From contig BCIO01000001.1 in the NCBI GenBank assembly GCA_001599975.1, positions 310,001-374,000 of the forward strand: DNA of 64,000 nucleotides. Direction: 5' to 3'. Below the pieces are notes generated by a model that made no database searches, was not told the DNA's origin, and worked only from the letters and a program-made list of their open reading frames with translations. How positions within the stretch are numbered: the stretch's first letter is position 1; each line of letters starts with the position of its first letter. This document shows positions 10,895-21,825 of this stretch, one piece after another. The position numbers were made by a program, and so were the translations under genes. This DNA comes from Cystobasidiopsis lactophilus. Its lineage: Eukaryota > Basidiomycota > Agaricostilbomycetes > Agaricostilbales > Chionosphaeraceae.

Positions 10895-12206
10895 GGTTCG
10901 TGACGCACAGAGGTTTGCGCAAAAGCTTGAGCGTGTGTGGGCAAGGTGTGCGAGGCGCAAGGCCGGTCGAGCGACACAGGGGGGCGAGCGTGGGTTCTCG
11001 TCTTTCGCACGGCGCGGACCGTGCTCGTTTTTTTCGCTGCTTGTTTCCCTGCGTTCGTAGTTGGCTGTCAAGCCTTGCGCCAGCAAACAAAGCAGCAGGC
11101 GCCTTTGCTTACCCGTTTTCAGCTGCCACTCGGGTCTGGAACAAGGTTCAAGGTTCGGCGCAGATCTTTTTGGCACCGACGTCCCGAATGGCTCGTGAAA
11201 ATCCTTGGGCCCTGATGCCGTGGGTGAAGCAGGGTTGGGGTTCGGGTGTGGAAGGGCACCGATTAGGATAGGCGGAAGCGCTCGTCCGCGAAGGAGAAGG
11301 AGCTCGAAGGGGAAGGCTCGCTTGTTGCCCTTAGGGCAGCAAAAAAAACAGGCGGGTGGCGACGAACGAGGGCGCGAATTAAGGTTCGGCTTGGGTTGAG
11401 TTGTTCGCCCTCCCCCGCACTTTTTATCGAGCCACACGCGTCTGTCGATGAAATTGCAGGGCCAAGTTCGAGGAGCGCTGGCAAGACCGGGCGACGGTCC
11501 AAGGGCTGAACAATGCTGCTTTCGATGACGAGCTGCTTTTGGGCTTAAAAGTATCAGATGCAGTGAGCAAGCGGGGCGTGTGTGTTGCCACAATCAGCTC
11601 GCCCAACCGTCAGGCCAATTTTTCTTTTTCGGTTCCCTTGGCAGCTTCACGCGTCGTCCCACGCGGCAGTGGCGAACCACCCAAATGGTCCAAAAACGAT
11701 CGCCGAAACCTTATATTGGCCCCTCGCAGTTGCCCAAGCCGTCCAGGCCTCAGCTGCCGCCCAAAGGCGCCTGAATGCGGCCTTTTGGTCGGCCAAGGAT
11801 CGTCCCTGTGGGCGGCTCCAGCCAGCTCCAGACCCGTCGCCGTCGCCATCCCAAAGCCGACGCGGGCCCCATCCCCTGTCGGATATGCAATGGCCGACAA
11901 AATCGATTATCGTTGGGGTGGGCCAAAGGCGGGCTGTTAGATTTTCCTCGTCTGCGAGCTTTTTTTGCGTCGGTATGTACTATCTTCCGCTTCGTGCCAG
12001 AGTCGCCACCGCCAGCGTGGATCCACAGGCTCAGCTGCCGAACCGTAGCTCGTTTTAGCAAAGGGTTCTTCCTGATGCGTGCGATCAGAGAAAACGTGTG
12101 CGCACAATCTGGTCTAACAGCGTGGCTCCTTGCATAAGGACGGGCAAAACACCCAGGCGTGGCCCCCTTTGATTATAGCTTGCGATCGCACAGGCAATCA
12201 TGAATT
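10895..12206. promoter_or_regulatory. Long leader/promoter region upstream of the WOPR gene
   Basis: About 1.3 kb with no gene I can support. On the minus strand the WOPR reading frame continues open from 10894 to a Met at 11593, but the translation is rich in Pro, Arg and Ser without any domain, so I treat it as leader or promoter. It holds several A- and T-rich tracts (11341-11349 AAAAAAAA-like, 11410-11425 and 11960-11967). The far end also serves as the 3' flank of MAK21. This is the expected place for autoregulation of a WOPR gene, but no binding site was demonstrated. Confidence 0.4.
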
Positions 12207-15200
12207 TTATCGGCTGGGATAAGCGCTCGCGTCCGCAAACAGTGGCAAATGCCGCAGCTTGCGTCGTTTTTTGCCACCCGGGTCAACTTCTGGCGCCTGG
12301 CCGGAAGCGCCCGTTTGAACATCTGAGTCGCTCGGGCCGTCGAGAACAACCTCGTCGTCGCTGCCGAACACGGCGTCATCCTCGTCTGGGAATGAGAAGC
12401 CGCCACCGTCTTCGTCGTCGCTGCCGAACATGGCGTCCGAGTCGGCATCTTCGTCGTCGTCCAAGCCCACCGAGGCACTGTCCATGGACAGATCCTCGTC
12501 CTCGTCGTCGTCTTCGCCGTCCATCTCCTCGTCCGCTTTCGGCATGGACGCCTTCATGGCCCGCCAGATCTCGCTCTCGTCCGAGTCGTCGCCCGAATCC
12601 TGTTCGCCGAGGTCTGCAATCTCCTCCTCGTCGTCCGAGTCCTCGCCCCGGTGGCGCTTGGCCGTCTTGCGAGTCTCCAGCTTCGTGGTGCGGCCAGCCT
12701 CGAGCTGATGCTTCGTCGAATGGTACTTGTGGAAGAAGACCTGAAGGCTCGCTAGCTTAAGCAAGGTTTGGAAAGGGAGTGCAATGCTGAACGAACCTGG
12801 TCCAAGGGCACCTTGTCCTCTGCCATCCTCCAGAACGTTTCCGAGTTGAGAGCCGCTTCACTGGCTTGCGCTGCGCCTCTTTGTAGCACAATGCGTCCGC
12901 TGCGGTCTTGCCCCGAGGCGGCGGGCTGCATGGCAGATTGACCACGCAGGGTGACGGCCTTCTTCGTGTCGCGATAGGAGAACTGGTCCAAGAAGTGTGA
13001 TAGCGTAAAGTGCTCCAGCTCGCTTGCTGCTGTCACTTGCTGGCCGTACAAGAGCTCTGCGGCGTGGCGGCAGACCGAAGGGTGGTAGTGTTGCAACAGC
13101 GGCAGCTGCACTGGAGCCGTCAGTAGCGCACACCTTCGCACTCTGATGCAGACATCACGCACCAGGTCCCACAGCGCAGTGTGCTCCGCATGAGCATACT
13201 TGGGCTCTCGCTTCCGCGAGTCATAGACTTCTTCAGACGGCTGCTCTTCGATCACCGCCACCATCTCTTTCAATCCAGTTACGGTCGTAAAGAGCTGGCC
13301 CAAAAGGTTCAAAGAGCCAACAATGAAAGCAGGTTGCTGGTGCAGCATGGCCTGGATGAGGCGCTTCACGAGCGCTTGCACTCGCGCTGGCGACTTGTCC
13401 ACTTTGAGCGATTTGGCCAGCAGATTCAAATGAATGGTCTGCTTGGGCGAGTTGGCAAATCGGGAGTCCAGCAGGGTGTCGTACAGTGTGCGGTAGAAGC
13501 GGTCGGGTAGCCCATCGTCGGTGGATACGGTCATGGCGTAGAGAAGCTGGAGGGCTTGAATGGAGCAGTTGAAAGTGCCGACGTGGGTGATGCGGTACAG
13601 CGCGTTCAAGCGCTCCTCGGTGACGACGCTTTGGCTTTTGGCGAACGGGAACGCCCGGTGAGCACCGGTGAGCACGGCGGCCAGCACCTTGCTTTCCTCC
13701 TCTTCCTTGCGCTCGACCTGCGCCGTCTCCGAGTTCTTCTTGTCGCCTTTCTTGCCCTTCTTTTTGTTGTCGAAAGCCTTCTTGTAGTTCTTGGGCTTGG
13801 CGGGAGCAGACGCGGGATCCAAGCGAGTGAGGCAGTCGCTAAACAGCTCGAAGTACACGTCCATCAGCTTGCCGGCAACTTCGGCGTCCGTCTTGGCCAG
13901 CAGAATCTGATTAAGCGTGATGATTCCATAATAACGGCCGTGCTCGTGCTTCTTGTCAGCGTTGGTGTCCTTGGCGTTCGGCGGGGCTGCCGGGCGCAGG
14001 ACCAGCTCGGCGACCTCTCGAACAACAATCGACTTCATCATGGGGTGGGTCTGAAGCAGCTGCAAAATGTGATACGAGGCGTTGGAGGCGACTTGATTGG
14101 CCACATCGCCCTGGCAGCCCGCCATCTTAGGAATGAACTGCAGATGAAGAAGCTCCATTAGAACTCACCAGCTTGTTGACGAGCATCCGCAGAAGGTTCT
14201 GTTCTTGCTCTGGCTTGCTCGACAGCAGTGTCGTCAGCGAAGTCAGAATTTGGGTCTTGACGAATGGCAATGGGTCGTGGGTTAACGTCTGTGTTGTGCG
14301 ACGAGGATGAGCAAGGCGTTTCTGGAGCTACGTGAGACTGCAATTACCTCGATGGCTCGCAGGAGATCTAGATACCACCGCTTGAGCCAGGCCTCGAAAG
14401 CGAAGAGGGCCAGATGGCTGTCTCCCGGCTGGCGATCGCTGTCTTTTGCTTTGGTCTTTGACGGTTTGGAAGCCGCGTAGACCACATCTCTCAGCAAAGG
14501 TTGATCCGCGAACCATTGCAGCTTTCGGTCAGAGGGCAGGCCTTGGTTGGTGAGCCAATCGACCAAGCTGCGCAAGGCCTTGAGCGACTCTTCCCTTGAC
14601 TTTTTGGTGCACAGCGCCAGCAGCTGGGACAGGTAAGAAGTGCAGTGGAGGGGGCTGCTGGAAGCCAACAGGGTCAAAGCAGCCAGTTTGTCGGACGAGG
14701 TGCCCGATTTGAGAATGGTCGCGATGAACGACTTGTCGGCCTTGGACAGGGTAGAGACTTGGGTCTTGCTCGAATAGTCGGAGAGTGAGTCAGTGTGCTG
14801 CTTGGTCAACTGGTCGAGCAGCGTTTGTCCCCTGGCCTCGAGCTTGGCCAGCAGGTCGGCGTTGTACGAAAAAGATTTGGGCGCTGCTGGCAGCGGCCCG
14901 AGCTTGATCTGGTGCCAGAGCGGGTGGGGCACGATGAGCTGTGGGTTTGTTGTAAGCCATCTAACCAGCAAGACAAGGCCACAGAGGCGACTTACCCACT
15001 CGTCATTCGAGAAATCAACATTTTCCTCCTCGCCCTCTTCGCTGCTCGAATCTGAGCTCTCGTCGGACGCTTCCGAGTCGACATCCGGCCGCTGGATCTT
15101 CTCGAAGCCTAAAGTCTTGTAAAACGCAGCCAGGTCGGTCGGCTTCAAGGCTGGCTTGCTCGTCGAAGCCACCGGGCCCTCTTCGTCGCTGTCGATGCCT

Positions 15201-15298
15201 TGCACCAGCGCCAGATCCTCCTGGTCGCCGCCTAGCGCCTGCACCTCGGCCCAGAACTCGGCCTTCTCCTCTGCGCTTTTGCCTTTGCCTTTGGCCAT
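12207..15298 (-). CDS. MAK21: Ribosome biogenesis factor MAK21/NOC1 (CEBPZ family)
   Basis: Large protein in several exons. N-terminus MAKGKGKSAEEKAEFWAEVQ, an acidic Ser stretch, then IVPHPLWHQIKLGPLP. The core is the CBF/Mak21 (CCAAT-binding factor) domain: DPLPFVKTQILTSLTTLLS, then 'MLVNKL-GDVANQVASNASYHI', 'VVREVAELVLRP', 'GTFNCSIQALQLLYAM', and 'YHPSVCRHAAELLYG'. A Lys-rich insert lies near 13740-13790, and the C-terminus is a long Asp/Glu-rich tail ending in KKRRKLRHLP, a likely nuclear localisation signal. Mak21 pairs with Noc2 in early nucleolar pre-60S assembly. Introns: 14939-14995, about 14290-14350, about 14112-14172 (acceptor before GDVANQ) and about 12740-12795. The start at 15298 was preferred to an in-frame Met at 15367. 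Confidence 0.95.
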
Positions 15299-15532
15299 GT
15301 TGGACGCTCCTTGTAGAGAAGCTCTCCCAGTCGAGCGAAATTTTCGGAGCACGGCGTGACTTTGCATTTCACATGCTCAACTTCCTGGGTTGACCTCTGG
15401 ATCGTCGGTGTAAATCGTATTATGGCTCAAAGAGTGGTTGATCAATTGCAAACGGGCCTTCTTCCCCATGCAATGGAAGCCGTCTTACTCTGGCGGCGGC
15501 GAAAGTCAGCGGGCCCATCCAGTGGCAGCCCT

Positions 15533-15955
15533 TCAGTGGCAGTAAGGTGTGCCGTTGGTGTAGAAGCAGCTGGACTGCATGAGGATCCGTGCATGAGCGC
15601 AAGGCGGCGTGAGAGTGAAGACAGGACTCACAGCACAGTTGGAGATCAAGACATCCCCCGTGCTCGTGCACTGGCGAATGCTCTTGCCAGAGCAGCTGTA
15701 CGCGTCTGTTTTAGGAAATTGCGTTGATGAAGGGCTTGAGGCGTACTAGTACCCGCCCTGAGTGCAAGGCGAGGCTTTCGATGTCGTAGCTTTGGCAGAA
15801 ACAAACTTGGAGGTCGGGCCCGCTTTGACGCTGGTGCTGGCGGCTTTGACACTGGTAAGAGCTGCACGGGCTTCATGGGGTGCCGGAGTGTTCAAGTAAG
15901 GGGCTGCTGCTACCAAGGTGGCGAAGAGGCAAGAATAGATCAAAGCGAACTGCAT
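15533..15955 (-). CDS. Small secreted cysteine-rich protein (effector-like)
   Basis: Three exons are joined here by eye. Exon 1 starts at 15955 with MQFALIYSCLFATLVAAAPY, a clear signal peptide with a likely cut after ALA-like residues, followed by a Ser/Thr/Lys/Ala-rich stretch with repeats of the type (L)TSVKA(A/G). Two introns (donor GTACTA at about 15756, acceptor GTACAG; donor GTGAGT, acceptor ATGCAG) link to a tail of about 40 residues: CTQGGCSGKSIRQC, then STGDVLISNCASSC, then FYTNGTPYCH and a stop. The mature tail has six cysteines, enough for three disulfides. The total is about 100 residues. No family recognised; size and design resemble fungal apoplastic effectors or small antimicrobial proteins. 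It sits between MAK21 and a 2.2-kb gene-poor stretch. Confidence 0.6.
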
Positions 15956-18175
15956 GTGTAAAGTGCTGGGCCTGCCCACAAACGAGTCATAAAGAGGGAC
16001 GAATCAACACCGTGAATCTGAAGATCATTTACAACAATGGGGGTGCAAGCAAACAAGAAGTGTGGATGAAGAGGAACAAGACATGGATTGACAGAAGCCT
16101 CGGAAACTCGGAGCCATCGGCACAAGGTGGATTCTGTCAATTCTCCGTCACTCAAGAGCATATCAGAAGCATGGAGGGGCTTCTGAAAGTAAGGAAGACC
16201 GCTGGGGATTGCTTCGCACACCAGGAGCATGATGCCAAACTTTTTGCCACCGTCGAGCAGAATCCACCAGAAGGAGACTGGCTCTCCTTCTGGGCTCTGT
16301 TTTGAAGCAGACAAGACGAGCAAGGAAAGAGATTGCTTGAAACCAAAGCACGCAAGAAGTCGACCGAGCTTGGCAGACGATTTTTGAAGCTGAGCCGCAT
16401 CCACCGACTCTGCGATTCCAAAGCTGTGACAGCTCCCCGCTGCACATTCAATACATTGAGTGCTTGAAAACGGGCGTCGCTGCGACCGCAGACCTCTTTG
16501 GATCTCATCATTCTGGGCGCGGAAGCTGGTCGCTTGGAAACAGAACAATCTTTCTCGTCCGACCTCACCATTGCCTCTGACCGTCGCAAGCAAGGAGATT
16601 TAGCGTATCCTCCAGCCAAAGAGCACTCTGGTGGCGCTCGCTGCCCGCGTCCACAACAAGATCCCCACCAATTTCGGGTCCTGCCAACACTGCCCAGCGA
16701 CACTGTTGCTTCCAAACTGCGCAAAGATATCAATAGCACGGCATGAAATGGTCACGGCCAGCGCGCCGAACAATGTCTCGCTTTAAATTAATCGAGTTAC
16801 TGCCCAATCTGCCCATTCTGCCCAGTCTGGGGAATTTGCCTTGATCTGCAAGACTCATCATCAGGCATGATGCGGAGCAGCGGCGTCCCTCCATGCAACC
16901 ACCTCCTGCGGAGACCGACGATGAGGCCATGCAGATGGCGTCCACCACTTTGGGAATGTGGGACAGCTGCCCGCAGTTGACGCAACGGGCGTGCCTTTGT
17001 CCCCACGTTGCTTATCAGTTGCCATGAATCGCGCCATCTCCTCTTGTCGCCCGGCCCACCGTTGAGCCGGCTCCGCAGCATTATTAACCAACGAGCTCGC
17101 AACCTCAGTTCGCTTCGTGTTCGTCCACGGTGCCTCTTGGTATGTGAGATGATCGAAACTTACTAGCCTCTGATGACTTGGCGTGGGAGGCGAGGCATCA
17201 TTTTCCCGGAGGCGATCGACAGTGGCGGCCCTTCATGATATCCGAGAACGCACTACCGTGCTCTTTGAGCTTGGTCCCTTGGTCTGCCCCAACACTATTG
17301 CGTTCTGTGCTAGTAGTTACATGCATCCGTGTCGGATTTGGGAAACGCAGCACAATCTTTCGGCTGCTGCAATGTGGCCTTCAAACCCAATCAGGTCCTT
17401 GGCCACGACATCAATTCATGCTGCTGCTGGCATAAAAGTCACCGTCTCTCGTGTTGAAGGCTTGACCCCTTTACCTAGACGCTCCTTTATCGCTCTTGCC
17501 CTGTTCCCCGAGACGCCCAGACGCCCGCCGCCGATTGGCTTTCTCGACTACTGTCACAGCTCGCGGAGGTTATTCCGGCTCCGCGGCTTTACCTTCCATG
17601 ACTGCCAAGGTATTCAAACCAGGTATGCACTCTCGTGCCCTCGCTGCAGTGAGGAAAGTCGTTGAGTTGCACAGAAACAGCCTGGCGTTCCAACTCTTCG
17701 GTGCGAAGTTCGGTGTCACCAATTCCCCGATGATATCCAGGACAGGTCTTGCTCTGATCATTACTCACTGTTTCCAATGAAAAGGCTTGCTCAACTATCA
17801 CGAGACTACAAGAAGCCTAGCGCCGAACTCATGGCGGCGAACTCTGGCGACGCAGAACGTAGAAGCCACCCCGCAGTATCGTATAGATACGCAACACCAG
17901 CCTGCCATCTTCTGCACGCCGTCCTCCTCCTTTTAGCTGGCCATGGATGCAAGACAAACAAAGCCGGGTTGCGAAATCCAGAGTAGGAAGCTCGAGTTGC
18001 CACCACCCGGCCCCCGTCAACTCTTCGCTATTCGAGTTGCACCCTCCAGCATTGCAAGCTCGCCAAAGTGCTTCCACCGTCTCCGAGCTGGCGGATTATG
18101 AAGTGACGAACGGGGAAATGGGAGGTTCATGCGAGCCTGGGCGAGGGTTGCTCCCGAACCATCGCCATCGCCCAA
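15956..18175. other. 2.2-kb stretch without a convincing gene
   Basis: Open frames exist on both strands (for example minus 15940-16593 and minus 16152-16739) but overlap each other and carry no domain. On the plus strand, MNRAISSCRPAH at about 17024 could splice to RFVFVHGASW at about 17106, which looks like the first strand and oxyanion loop of an alpha/beta hydrolase, but the sequence after it does not continue that fold. A second candidate near 17530 reads RRLAFSTTVTARGGYSG, like a mitochondrial presequence, followed by MTAKVFKPG. Both could be remnants or uncharacterised genes. A short direct repeat of the 10-mer type CTGCCCAnTC lies at 16802-16828. Confidence 0.35.
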
Positions 18176-19295
18176 ATGTCAGATCAGCTGGACTGCATCT
18201 TAGACCTATGTTCGTGCCCGTCGTTAGCCTGTGTGCTGCCAATCGTCAGCCCGAGATGAGAGACGCTTCCTGCCTAAAAGGTCGGCGCCTACCTCCGCGC
18301 AACATTCAAGCCAACCTGGACAAGCTGGTCGAGCTCTGCCCAGACTTGGCGGACGACATCCTATCTTCGGTCGACCAGCCTCTTCAGATCAAGCAGGACC
18401 CCCAGCGCGCCCGGCCCTACCTCGTTTGCGACTACAACAGGGACGGCGACTCGTACAGGTTCGGCGCTCTTGGGCCCTTGTCCATTAGCCTCGGTTGACC
18501 ACTGCCAATGCCTGCAGGTCACCGTGGTCTAATGTCTACGATCCACCACTGGCGGACGGGACCGTGCCATCGCCCAAACTGCGCAAGCTCGAGGAGGCCG
18601 CCAACGAAGCGTTTGATGTGTACCGGGACATGTGCGTTTGCTGGCTAGCTTGTCTGCCTCGCCCGCATGGCTCATCCATCACGCATTACAGGTACTACGA
18701 AGGCGGCATCTCGTCCGTTTATCTGTGGGACTTAGACGACGACAACTTTGCCGGCGTTGTGCTCCTGCAGAAAGGTGCGCCCTGCCTCCCTTGGCCCAGC
18801 CAGCTCCATGCTGTCTGGCTTACTTGCTGCGGCCACAGTCGAGTCGTCTGGCTCGTGGGACTCTATTCACGTCTTCGAGGCGTCCGAGCGCGGCCGCCAG
18901 GCGCACTACAAGCTCACCTCCACCGTCATGCTGCATATGTCCCAGTCGAACGACAAGGTCGGCTCCATGCAGCTCTCTGGATCCTTGACCCGCCAGTCCG
19001 AGCAGGACGCCACGCTGGACCCGACCCTGCCAGCCGCGCACATCGCCAACATTGGGCGCTACATCGAGGAGCAAGAGCTCAAGATCCGCGGCGCTCTTTC
19101 CGTGCGTAGAAAATCAGGCCGCTCGCAATTCTTCCGCAATCAATTTCTTACTGCGTGTTCGAATGATGACAGGACATCTACCTGCAGAAAACCCGCAACA
19201 TTGTGAACGATCTGCGGTCAATGCAGGGTTTGGATGAGAGCCGGAAGCGCCAAGGCCTCCAGTCCGAGCTGGTTGGCTTGCTCAAGCGCTCATGA
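18176..19295 (+). CDS. CAP2: F-actin-capping protein subunit beta (CapZ beta)
   Basis: Six exons (18176-18209, 18281-18458, 18518-18631, 18692-18774, 18839-19101, 19173-19295) encode 264 residues. [20 protein letters not shown] matches the start of capping protein beta, followed by [64 protein letters not shown], '[11 protein letters not shown]', '[10 protein letters not shown]', '[14 protein letters not shown]' and '[15 protein letters not shown]'. With the alpha subunit it caps the barbed end of actin filaments; the C-terminal helix is the actin-binding tentacle. Length is normal for the family. The gene converges with CDC7 over a gap of about 250 bp. Confidence 0.95.
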
Positions 19296-19542
19296 TACTG
19301 GCTGGAACGGACACTTGAACGAACGAAAGGCACGCGAAGGAGAATTTGGAGATAGGGGGTTGGCTTTGAGGACCCTCGGCTAGCAAGAGTCCCCAAAGCG
19401 ATGCAATGCATGAGAGAGTGCTTGGTGGGTTATCAGATGCCAGAGGATTGGAACTATAGGATGTGGGCGAAAAGAAGTGAAGGGCGAAAAAGGACTGAAC
19501 AACAACTCTTGAAGGATGGAACAGAACATAATCGTGCTGAGT

Positions 19543-21560
19543 TCACTGGGAAGGCCAGCCATCCGAGGAGCCCATCTTCTCGTCCATGCGGAGAAAGGGG
19601 TGGGAGAGGGCGTCCTTGGCGGTGATGCGCTTGGAGCAGTCGAGGGCCAGCGTCTTCTTCAGCAGGTCGACGGCCTGGAAGAGCGTTTGGGTAGGGGTGT
19701 ACCAGTGCATGTCGCCCTCCTTGGTGCCCGGTGGGCAGTTCTCGGCAAAGAGGCGCGGGTTCAAGGTGTGCACGAGCTGGTGGAGCGAGTTGAACTCGGG
19801 GTCAACGACGGCGCTGACGTTGGTGACAAACGTTCGGTCTGAGTCCCAGATGAGACTGTGCAACCACAAAGGGAAGACACAATGGACACTCACTGTGGAT
19901 GGCAGCGCAAGCCTCCATTTTCTTCTTGCCGAAGATGGCGGCAATTTCCATCAGCGCTTCGACGTCGTCGTTGGATTGGAAAAAGGGAAAGCGGCGAGAC
20001 AAGAAGGAGAGTAGAATGATACCAACGGACCAAACATCGAGAGCTGCACGAATTGGTCTGAGGGTTCGGTGGCAACGTCGAGCGCGAGGCCAGAGCTTAC
20101 AGATTGTTTGGTCAGGGCATTTAAGCAAGACCTCCGGTGCTCGAAAGCCTCTGGTGCCTGCTCGGTTGGCTCGGATAGTCGGTCTGGAGCGCTCGCATGA
20201 ATAAAGGAGGCCAGTTGAGTGTCAACGCCAAGCGCCAGCTCACCTTCGATCCTGGTCCGGCTTCAAGTGACCGACTTTGGCCTTTTTGCTCCACGGCTGA
20301 GCCCGCACCCAGTTGTCGTAGAAGTCTTGGTTGTCGTCGGCGGTGACGCGGATATCCTCCTCCTCGTCTTCGCCCACCGGCATCCAGGGCATTGGGCAAT
20401 CCCTACCGGCTGCCTGCTCTTTGCGCCATGCCATGCGATGGTTATTGACTTGCTGCCAGAGGGTGAGCGGCTCGGCTAGGAGCTGGCCGTGAGCGTGGCC
20501 GAGCTGCTCACAGGGCAGCGAGTGGAGGCACTTTGAATGCCAGTCCAGCGGCTGGAATTGCTCGGCGAGGCCAAAATCGCACAGCGTGCCTTGACCGGTC
20601 GCAGGGTTGAAGAGAAAATTGGCGGGCTTGACGTCGCGATGGATGATGCCCTGCTTGTGCGAGTGGGCGAGGCCGGCGAAGATGCAGCGCATGTAGGTTC
20701 GGATGTCGGTGAGCGGCAGGGTGCGGTAGAAGTCCTGCTCTCTGTTTTGAGGGTCTGGGATCGGAAAAGCCTGCTTGAACGTACGCGAAAGTCGGCATGC
20801 TTTTCATACGGCATGACAGCCAATACTTGATCCTCCTCCCGAAACGCGGTGATCAGGTGCGCGACATTCCGATGCCCTCTGTGGCGCCTTATTAGATCTG
20901 ATCTTATTTGAAGCGAGCCCGGGAGCAAAACGCACTTGAGCATGCCAAGGATTTCGAGCTCGTTGAGGATTCGGGTGGGGCTGCTGGTGACATAGATCCG
21001 CTTCATGGCCACGTAGACCTTGCCCGTCTTGCGCGTCCGCTTGCTGGCAGCTACACTACCATCTTGCTGGTGAATGCGCTTGCGCTTGCCGCCCACGACC
21101 GCCGAGTCGTCGGGGTCAGACGGATCTGGCGTTGGGAGTTGGCTGACGTTGCGATCCTGGCAGCAGCGACACCAGGCGTGGTTGAAGTAATTGTGATGGT
21201 AAATGTCCTGAGCCTTGTAGACGGACGAGAAGGTGCCTGGTATGGGAGCGCCGAGCCCAGCGTCAAAACAAGCGCAGGTAAACAAACGACCCAGCCTTGC
21301 GCACCTTCGCCCAGCCGGTCAATCAGGCGATATTCGCGGTTCAACACGGTGAACTTGTCCTCCAGCTCGCGCATGTCGAACGCAATGCCCTCGATCTCGC
21401 CCTCGGACCTGTCGTCGTCGTCGGAGTTGGTGGACGACGCATCCGAGTCGGCGGCAACCTCTGCTGGCTCCTCGACGAACTCATCCTGTGCCTGGCTCCG
21501 GCTGCACTCGGGCGATGAGCCGCTGTTGCTCGAGATGTCAATCACTGTCGTCGCAGGCAT
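19543..21560 (-). CDS. CDC7: Cdc7-type serine/threonine kinase (DDK catalytic subunit)
   Basis: Start MPATTVIDISSNSGSS, an acidic N-terminus, then 'LNREYRLIDRLGEG' and 'GTFSSVYKAQDIYHHNYFNH' (Gly-rich loop). Later marks are VYVAMKRIYVTSSPTRILNE with the VAIK-type lysine, GHRNVAHLITAFREEDQVLA, the catalytic loop HRDVKPANFLFN, DFGLAEQ, then an insert of about 130 residues, then AGTRGFRAPEVLLKCP, LDVWSVGIILLSFLSRRFPF and the last helix KRITAKDALSHPFL. The large insert between DFG and the APE motif and the HKQGIIHRD context are typical of Cdc7. With Dbf4 it phosphorylates Mcm2-7 to fire replication origins. Several introns interrupt the gene (for example near 21235-21300, 20880-20935, 20760-20795 and 20100-20220). 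An upstream in-frame Met at 21647 is possible. Confidence 0.92.
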
Positions 21561-21825
21561 TGTTGGCTGCTCAAAAGCAGTTGGAGCCGTCCCCCTCCAA
21601 AAAAACAACAGGGCCAGCTTGTGGTGCTTCCTGCTGGAGCAAGCCAAATTGTCTTACTCTCAGGCGTCCATTTAGCCCACTTTGGCATAAACCTAAAGCC
21701 TCAGACCGGGTCACAACGCCACAGAGGGCCGAACGCGAACGCACGTCCTTGGATTTCACGGCCGCCAGCCCCAGCCAGCTTATTAGCTTCAACGCTTCAA
21801 TTTCGCTGCAGCCTGCCGACCAATC

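Noticed and set aside
10517-11593. A 358-residue minus-strand frame treated as a separate gene
   Set aside because: Its 3' part is the WOPR domain in the same frame; the 5' part is low complexity. Handled as a possible extension only.
15940-16739. Two overlapping minus-strand frames (217 and 195 residues)
   Set aside because: They overlap each other in different frames, have no domain or signal peptide, and cover the promoter of the Cys-rich gene.
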